Below are positions 7,497 through 10,419 of a stretch of 10,419 nucleotides of DNA, piece after piece (within the stretch, counting starts at the first letter, position 1; the number at the start of each line of letters is the position of its first letter). The stretch covers positions 1 through 10,419 of the forward strand of contig PXDI01000397.1 of the NCBI GenBank assembly GCA_003565095.1, in the 5' to 3' direction. This stretch comes from PVC group bacterium (GTDB lineage Bacteria > Verrucomicrobiota > Kiritimatiellia > UBA8416 > PXDI01). Under the pieces are notes generated by a model, which searched no databases, was not told the DNA's origin, and was given only the letters and a program-made list of their open reading frames with translations. A program made the position numbers and the translations under genes.

Positions 7497-7514
7497 TTCC
7501 CCGTCCTCCTTGTT

Positions 7515-7539
7515 GTTGCGCCGGAACTATTCCGGCAAC
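7515..7539 (-). other. Intercistronic hairpin between ptsI and ferritin genes
   Basis: On the minus strand GCCGGAA-TAG-TTCCGGC forms a perfect 7-bp stem with a 3-nt loop, extended by GTT/AAC pairs across a 2-nt bulge. No U-run follows, and the ferritin ribosome site AAGGAGG starts shortly after. It is better read as an mRNA-processing or stabilising hairpin than as a terminator. Confidence 0.5.
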
Positions 7540-7551
7540 AGTTCTGTTTCT

Positions 7552-9174
7552 CTACTCTTTACCCATCACAGCAACGGCCTGCCGGATTACCGGAACAACC
7601 CGCGCGTTCACACTGAAATCTCTCAAACCGATCGACAGCATACGCTGAAGATACAGCGGATTTCCAGCCAGTTCCCCGCAAACCGATAAAGGTTTGCCGC
7701 TTTCTTCCGCAGCTTTAACAACCAAAGTCAGCAGTTCCCACAATTCTTCACGTTCCGGCTTGAAGTCTGCCGCCACCGCGTTATTGTTGCGGTCAATGGC
7801 ATATAAATACTGAATCAAGTCGTTGGTGCCAATGCTGCCGAAATCTATTTCACTGTAGAGCCGCCGCGCCGCGAGGCAGGCCGAAGGCACCTCGAACATT
7901 GCCCCGTGCATGATTGTGCCGATGTCAATGCCTTCAGCCAACTGCCCGAATATCCGGCGCGCCTCAACAAACTGCCCGCAGTCAACAATCATGGGATACA
8001 TCACATGCACAACGAATTCCTGCGACAGCCGCGCCAAAGCACGTACCTGCGGACGGAATGTCTCAGGCCTGGCAAACAGCAGACGCGTACCCCGCAATCC
8101 CAGTGCCGGATTGTCTTCACCGGCCAGACCAAGCGACGGCAGGGGCTTGTCGCTGCCGATATCAAATATTCTGAAATAAACCGGACTCAATGACCCGGCC
8201 ACATGCCGATAGGCTTTATATAACGCTTCTTCATCAAAATCCACGCGCGCGGTAATAACATCGATCTCCGTGCGGTACAGCCCGATTCCTTCCGCAGCCA
8301 TCTCAACCGCATCGGCCACTTCTTCAAAAGTACTTACATTGGCCCGCACACTCACCCCGTCTACCGGAGGAACGGCCGCCGGCTTGCGTACTCCATCGGC
8401 ATATTTACCGCGCATTTCCCGTACAGTATTCTCAGAAGGATTCAGCACCACTTCGCCGGTATACCCGTTGACCAGAATTTCTTCTCCGCAGGCCACCTTG
8501 TCAAGAATGCCTTCAATTCCGCTGACGGCCGGCACCCCCATCGACCTTGCCAGAATTGCCGCATGCGAAGACTGCCCGCCGCCTTCTGTTACAAAACCAA
8601 GGGTATGCCGTGCACTGACCTCAACGGTTAATGACGGCGTCAACTCAGCCGCCACAACCACCCGGTTACGCCCTTTCTGGCAGTGCGGCTGATCACATTG
8701 CAGGTTCGGTGTGGTGTTGACCAGCACATCCAGAATACGGCGCTTTACCTCACCGAAATCTGAAGCCCGCTCACGAATATACTGGTCATCCATCTGCTGC
8801 AGACGCGCTTCATAGTCATCCAACACCCGGGTAACCGCCAATTCTGAATTAAGCAGTTCCTCATTGATCAGTTTATGCGCGCGCTCACGCAACAGATTGT
8901 CCTGCATGATCATTTTCTGAGCAATAAATATCTCAGCCTCAGCCGGTCCGATTTCATCCCTTACACGCTCGGTGATACTATCAAGCCGGCTTGCAGCCTG
9001 TTCGATGGCCTTATCAAGACGCGCAACCTCTTCAAGCAGTCCGCTCTTTTTGATCTTGAAAAAAGATAGCTGGCTGTGACGGTTTTCATTAAACATGCAA
9101 ATCCGCCCGACAGCCACACCGTCACTCAACGGTATACCATTCACCTTGACATCACGCTCTAAAATCGCACTCAA
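7552..9174 (-). CDS. ptsI: PTS Enzyme I (phosphoenolpyruvate-protein phosphotransferase)
   Basis: This 540-residue cytoplasmic enzyme takes phosphate from phosphoenolpyruvate and passes it to HPr. The N-terminal segment VNGIPLSDGVAVGR matches the family start and leads into the helical HPr-binding domain (about 45-155). The phosphohistidine swivel holds His204 in TEGGGQSSHAAILARS. The C-terminal PEP barrel shows GIGLYRTE (Arg301), FRIFDIGSDKPLP (Arg335), MFEVPSA (Glu428, metal), GTNDLIQY (Asp452, metal), DRNN (Arg462) and catalytic Cys499 in VCGELAGNP. It is slightly shorter than E. coli EI (575). An in-frame TAG directly precedes the TTG at 9174, which has AAGGGG 9 nt upstream; a GTG at residue 11 is the other possible start. 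No HPr or EII gene is in the window. Confidence 0.95.
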   Translation of the reverse strand: MSAILERDVKVNGIPLSDGVAVGRICMFNENRHSQLSFFKIKKSGLLEEVARLDKAIEQAASRLDSITERVRDEIGPAEAEIFIAQKMIMQDNLLRERAHKLINEELLNSELAVTRVLDDYEARLQQMDDQYIRERASDFGEVKRRILDVLVNTTPNLQCDQPHCQKGRNRVVVAAELTPSLTVEVSARHTLGFVTEGGGQSSHAAILARSMGVPAVSGIEGILDKVACGEEILVNGYTGEVVLNPSENTVREMRGKYADGVRKPAAVPPVDGVSVRANVSTFEEVADAVEMAAEGIGLYRTEIDVITARVDFDEEALYKAYRHVAGSLSPVYFRIFDIGSDKPLPSLGLAGEDNPALGLRGTRLLFARPETFRPQVRALARLSQEFVVHVMYPMIVDCGQFVEARRIFGQLAEGIDIGTIMHGAMFEVPSACLAARRLYSEIDFGSIGTNDLIQYLYAIDRNNNAVAADFKPEREELWELLTLVVKAAEESGKPLSVCGELAGNPLYLQRMLSIGLRDFSVNARVVPVIRQAVAVMGKE

Positions 9175-9213
9175 CTATTCAAACCCCTTACCCTGACTGC
9201 GCCTTTTCTATTT

Positions 9214-9720
9214 CTACTGCGGCAGCAGTTCTTTCAGATGTTCAATGTATGCCTGAACCCCGCCGCGCCGATATCCTGTACGGGCCAGTTCGTTCCCTTC
9301 CGCATCAAGAATCAAGATCGTCGGAAAACCCTGAATCCCGTATCTGCCGGCCAAACCCTCATTCTGCTGCCGCAATTCATCCGGAATCTCTTTCTGACGC
9401 GGAAAATCCGCCACAAACAATACCAGGTTTTCGGCCGCAAACTCCTTGAACTCGCTTTGCGAAAACACTTCATTATGCAACATTATACAGAACCGGCACC
9501 AGTCTGAACCGGTGAAATCCGCCAAAACGGGACGCCCCAGCTCAGCCGATCTGGCCAGTGCCGCTTGAAAATCGGTTTCCCACGCAATGCTATCAGCATC
9601 GTCGTGAACAACCGGCTGCGGTTGATCATGCATAAACACAACAGCACCGGCAATTAACAACACTATCACAGCCACCGGCAACCATGAAACCGCTTTTTTT
9701 TGTATTACTTCATTACTCAT
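9214..9720 (-). CDS. Membrane-anchored thioredoxin-family protein
   Basis: This 168-residue protein has one N-terminal membrane helix (about 13-30), then a thioredoxin fold outside the cytoplasm. The active site is FTGSDWCRFC (Cys75, Cys78), and GIQGFPTILILDAEG carries the cis-proline (Pro133). The fold is complete, with a final strand and helix (ARTGYRRGGVQAYIEHLKELL). The domain resembles the Thioredoxin_7 group (DsbD-gamma or DUF255-like) rather than TlpA or ResA. It probably reduces, or is reduced by, periplasmic partners; the DsbD encoded nearby is a plausible electron source (inference). AAGGGG lies 8 nt before the ATG. It sits 17 nt after the small upstream gene and 39 nt before ptsI, so cotranscription is likely. 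Confidence 0.9.
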   Translation of the reverse strand: MSNEVIQKKAVSWLPVAVIVLLIAGAVVFMHDQPQPVVHDDADSIAWETDFQAALARSAELGRPVLADFTGSDWCRFCIMLHNEVFSQSEFKEFAAENLVLFVADFPRQKEIPDELRQQNEGLAGRYGIQGFPTILILDAEGNELARTGYRRGGVQAYIEHLKELLPQ

Positions 9721-9736
9721 TTCTGATCCCCTTTCT

Positions 9737-9756
9737 TTCAGACGGTACCGTCTGAA
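9737..9756. repeat. Perfect 20-bp palindrome at the small-gene/thioredoxin junction
   Basis: TTCAGACGGTACCGTCTGAA is fully self-complementary. On the minus strand it covers the last codons of the 71-aa gene and its TGA stop, and ends about 4 nt before the AAGGGG ribosome site of the thioredoxin gene. It could be a dimeric protein site, or an mRNA stem (8 bp with a GTAC loop) modulating the junction. Confidence 0.6.
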
Positions 9757-9953
9757 GCCTTTTTTGCAAGTCTTGCATGCCGCGAAACTTCATTTTCCGC
9801 TGCATTAATCACCCGATACGCACAATCCCTTACAGTACCGAATAATGCTACACACCTGTCATCAGCGGCATACTCATATCCTTCAACCGCTAATTGATCG
9901 AGTTCCCGGGCCACCCCCACAACCTTCTCTATTATCTTATCCGGTATATTCAT
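9738..9953 (-). CDS. Small hypothetical protein with two cysteines (71 aa)
   Basis: I do not recognise this family. The start at 9953 is chosen because ACAGGAG lies 8 nt upstream; the frame is open to 9974 but has no ribosome site there. The predicted protein is soluble and mostly helical, with an acidic first half and a basic tail (SRHARLAKKA). It has no signal peptide or membrane segment. Two cysteines, Cys34 and Cys44, are ten residues apart within likely helices. It lies 17 nt upstream of the thioredoxin gene and downstream of a possible sigma54 promoter. A redox link to the thioredoxin is imaginable, but the thioredoxin is membrane-anchored and this protein looks cytoplasmic. Coding status rests on the ribosome site, spacing and sensible composition. 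Confidence 0.65.
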   Translation of the reverse strand: MNIPDKIIEKVVGVARELDQLAVEGYEYAADDRCVALFGTVRDCAYRVINAAENEVSRHARLAKKASDGTV

Positions 9954-9983
9954 AAATAATGCTCCTGTAATCATTTATGTAAT

Positions 9984-10001
9984 ACGCCAGAACTATGCCA
10001 A
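9984..10001 (-). promoter_or_regulatory. Possible sigma54 (-24/-12) promoter for the small gene and thioredoxin
   Basis: The minus strand reads TTGGCATAGTTCTGGCGT. The invariant GG and GC are ten bases apart as required. The -24 box TGGCA is intact, while the -12 box is TGGC instead of TTGC. It would start RNA about 20 nt before the small gene's ATG. The gene directly upstream encodes a sigma54 activator, which raises the likelihood. Short matches like this also arise by chance. Confidence 0.4.
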
Positions 10002-10098
10002 GTATACACAGAACATCTCCGACAATACCTCAAGATGCTGTAATACAAAGACTTAACTATATACCCCGGCTGATAAACTGATTTTAGACTAAGTGTAG

Positions 10099-10120
10099 AT
10101 GAGGCAGTATATGAGACAGT
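10099..10120 (-). repeat. Tandem 10-bp direct repeat, possible activator site
   Basis: ATGAGGCAGT and ATGAGACAGT (nine of ten bases equal) are spaced at a 12-bp period. They lie about 120 bp upstream of the possible sigma54 promoter, a usual distance for an enhancer bound by an NtrC-type activator. Such sites are commonly dyads and this one is not, so the assignment is tentative. Confidence 0.4.
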
Positions 10121-10149
10121 CCTGCAACAAACCCGCCAAGCCCGCTTTA

Positions 10150-10419
10150 CTATGCCTTGCGGGCCAGATAGCGGTAAAGTGTAGCGCGGGAGACTCCCAG
10201 CACCTTGGCCGCCTTCACCTTGTTGCCGTTGGTTCTGGCAAGCGCGGCCCGGATAGATGCATCATCAAGCCCGCCGCCGCTGTGCGCTTCCTGCCCGCCG
10301 TTTGCGGCGGGATTGGAGATTCTGCGCGTCAACCCCGGGATAACCGGCGGCAGATGCTCCGGTCGCAACACGTCCCCCTTGCACTTCACCAACGCAAACT
10401 GGAACCAGTTCTCCAACTC
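10150..10419 (-). CDS. Sigma54-dependent activator (NtrC/Fis-type), C-terminal fragment
   Basis: Only the last 89 residues are inside the window; the gene continues beyond the right edge, and the first in-window codons (GAG TTG GAG) are internal. ELENWFQFALVKCKGDVLRPEHLPP matches the end of the AAA+ domain of NtrC-type activators (the usual VRELEN...EHLPP stretch). After a Gly/Ala-rich linker comes a Fis-type DNA-binding domain, DDASIRAALARTNGNKVKAA followed by KVLGVSRATLYRYLARKA. Such proteins open sigma54 promoters by ATP hydrolysis. The sensory or receiver part is not visible, so response regulator versus stand-alone activator cannot be told. The next gene in the same direction begins about 200 bp away, after a possible sigma54 promoter. 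Confidence 0.92.
   Translation of the reverse strand, partial: ELENWFQFALVKCKGDVLRPEHLPPVIPGLTRRISNPAANGGQEAHSGGGLDDASIRAALARTNGNKVKAAKVLGVSRATLYRYLARKA

Noticed and set aside
6933..7616. A 227-codon plus-strand open frame opposite the ferritin gene
   Set aside because: The minus strand encodes a complete ferritin with every ferroxidase ligand, so this is a shadow frame.
9737..9766. Plus-strand reading of the 20-bp palindrome followed by TTTTTT as an intrinsic terminator
   Set aside because: No plus-strand gene precedes it. The T-run is the complement of lysine codons in the small minus-strand gene.
10136..10149. GC-rich CCCGCCAAGCCCGC after the sigma54 activator stop as a terminator
   Set aside because: The sequence is a near direct repeat, not self-complementary, and no stem or U-run can be drawn.

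Overview
The window comes from a Gram-negative bacterium. It encodes a tripartite RND efflux pump with a lipoprotein adaptor and a TolC-type outer-membrane channel, a DsbD-type inner-membrane reductase, and a bacterial ferritin. Every gene I can support lies on the minus strand, so transcription runs from the right edge to the left edge. The large plus-strand open frames are shadows of these genes. The taxon cannot be fixed from the sequence. Proteins of this kind, moderately high GC and the 9-bp 'ATCCGTG' intergenic repeat would suit a PVC-group lineage (Verrucomicrobiota, Kiritimatiellota or Lentisphaerota), but that is a low-confidence impression.

Right end (about 9200-10419): the C-terminal Fis-type helix-turn-helix of a sigma54-dependent (NtrC-type) activator is cut by the window edge. 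Downstream, in the transcribed direction, are a tandem 10-bp direct repeat, a -24/-12-like element and an unrecognised 71-aa protein with two cysteines. A membrane-anchored thioredoxin follows. A perfect 20-bp palindrome overlaps the stop codon of the small gene.

Middle (about 6936-9174): an Enzyme I of the PEP phosphotransferase system, with TTG as its likely start, is followed by a FtnA-type ferritin. A strong intrinsic terminator follows the ferritin. The small gene, thioredoxin, Enzyme I and ferritin have short gaps (17-55 nt) and may be one transcript.

5297-6859: a DsbD-like transmembrane thiol:disulfide reductase retains all three cysteine pairs but ends abruptly just after the cis-proline strand of its thioredoxin domain. 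An operator-like palindrome lies upstream of it.

4892-5296: a roughly 400-bp gene-free stretch holds two copies of a 27-bp hairpin in opposite orientation, 158 bp apart, with three tandem ATCCGTG 9-mers between them. It also holds the TetR operator and promoter candidate.

1-4891: a compact operon runs TetR-family repressor, TolC-like channel, membrane-fusion lipoprotein, RND permease (C-terminus outside the window). Two of its junctions are ATGA overlaps. The palindrome upstream suggests repressor autoregulation of the whole pump. I see no clear-cut new defence or mobile system. The most interesting unexplained items are the hairpin-bounded intergenic element next to the shortened dsbD and the possible sigma54-controlled small-protein/thioredoxin unit.
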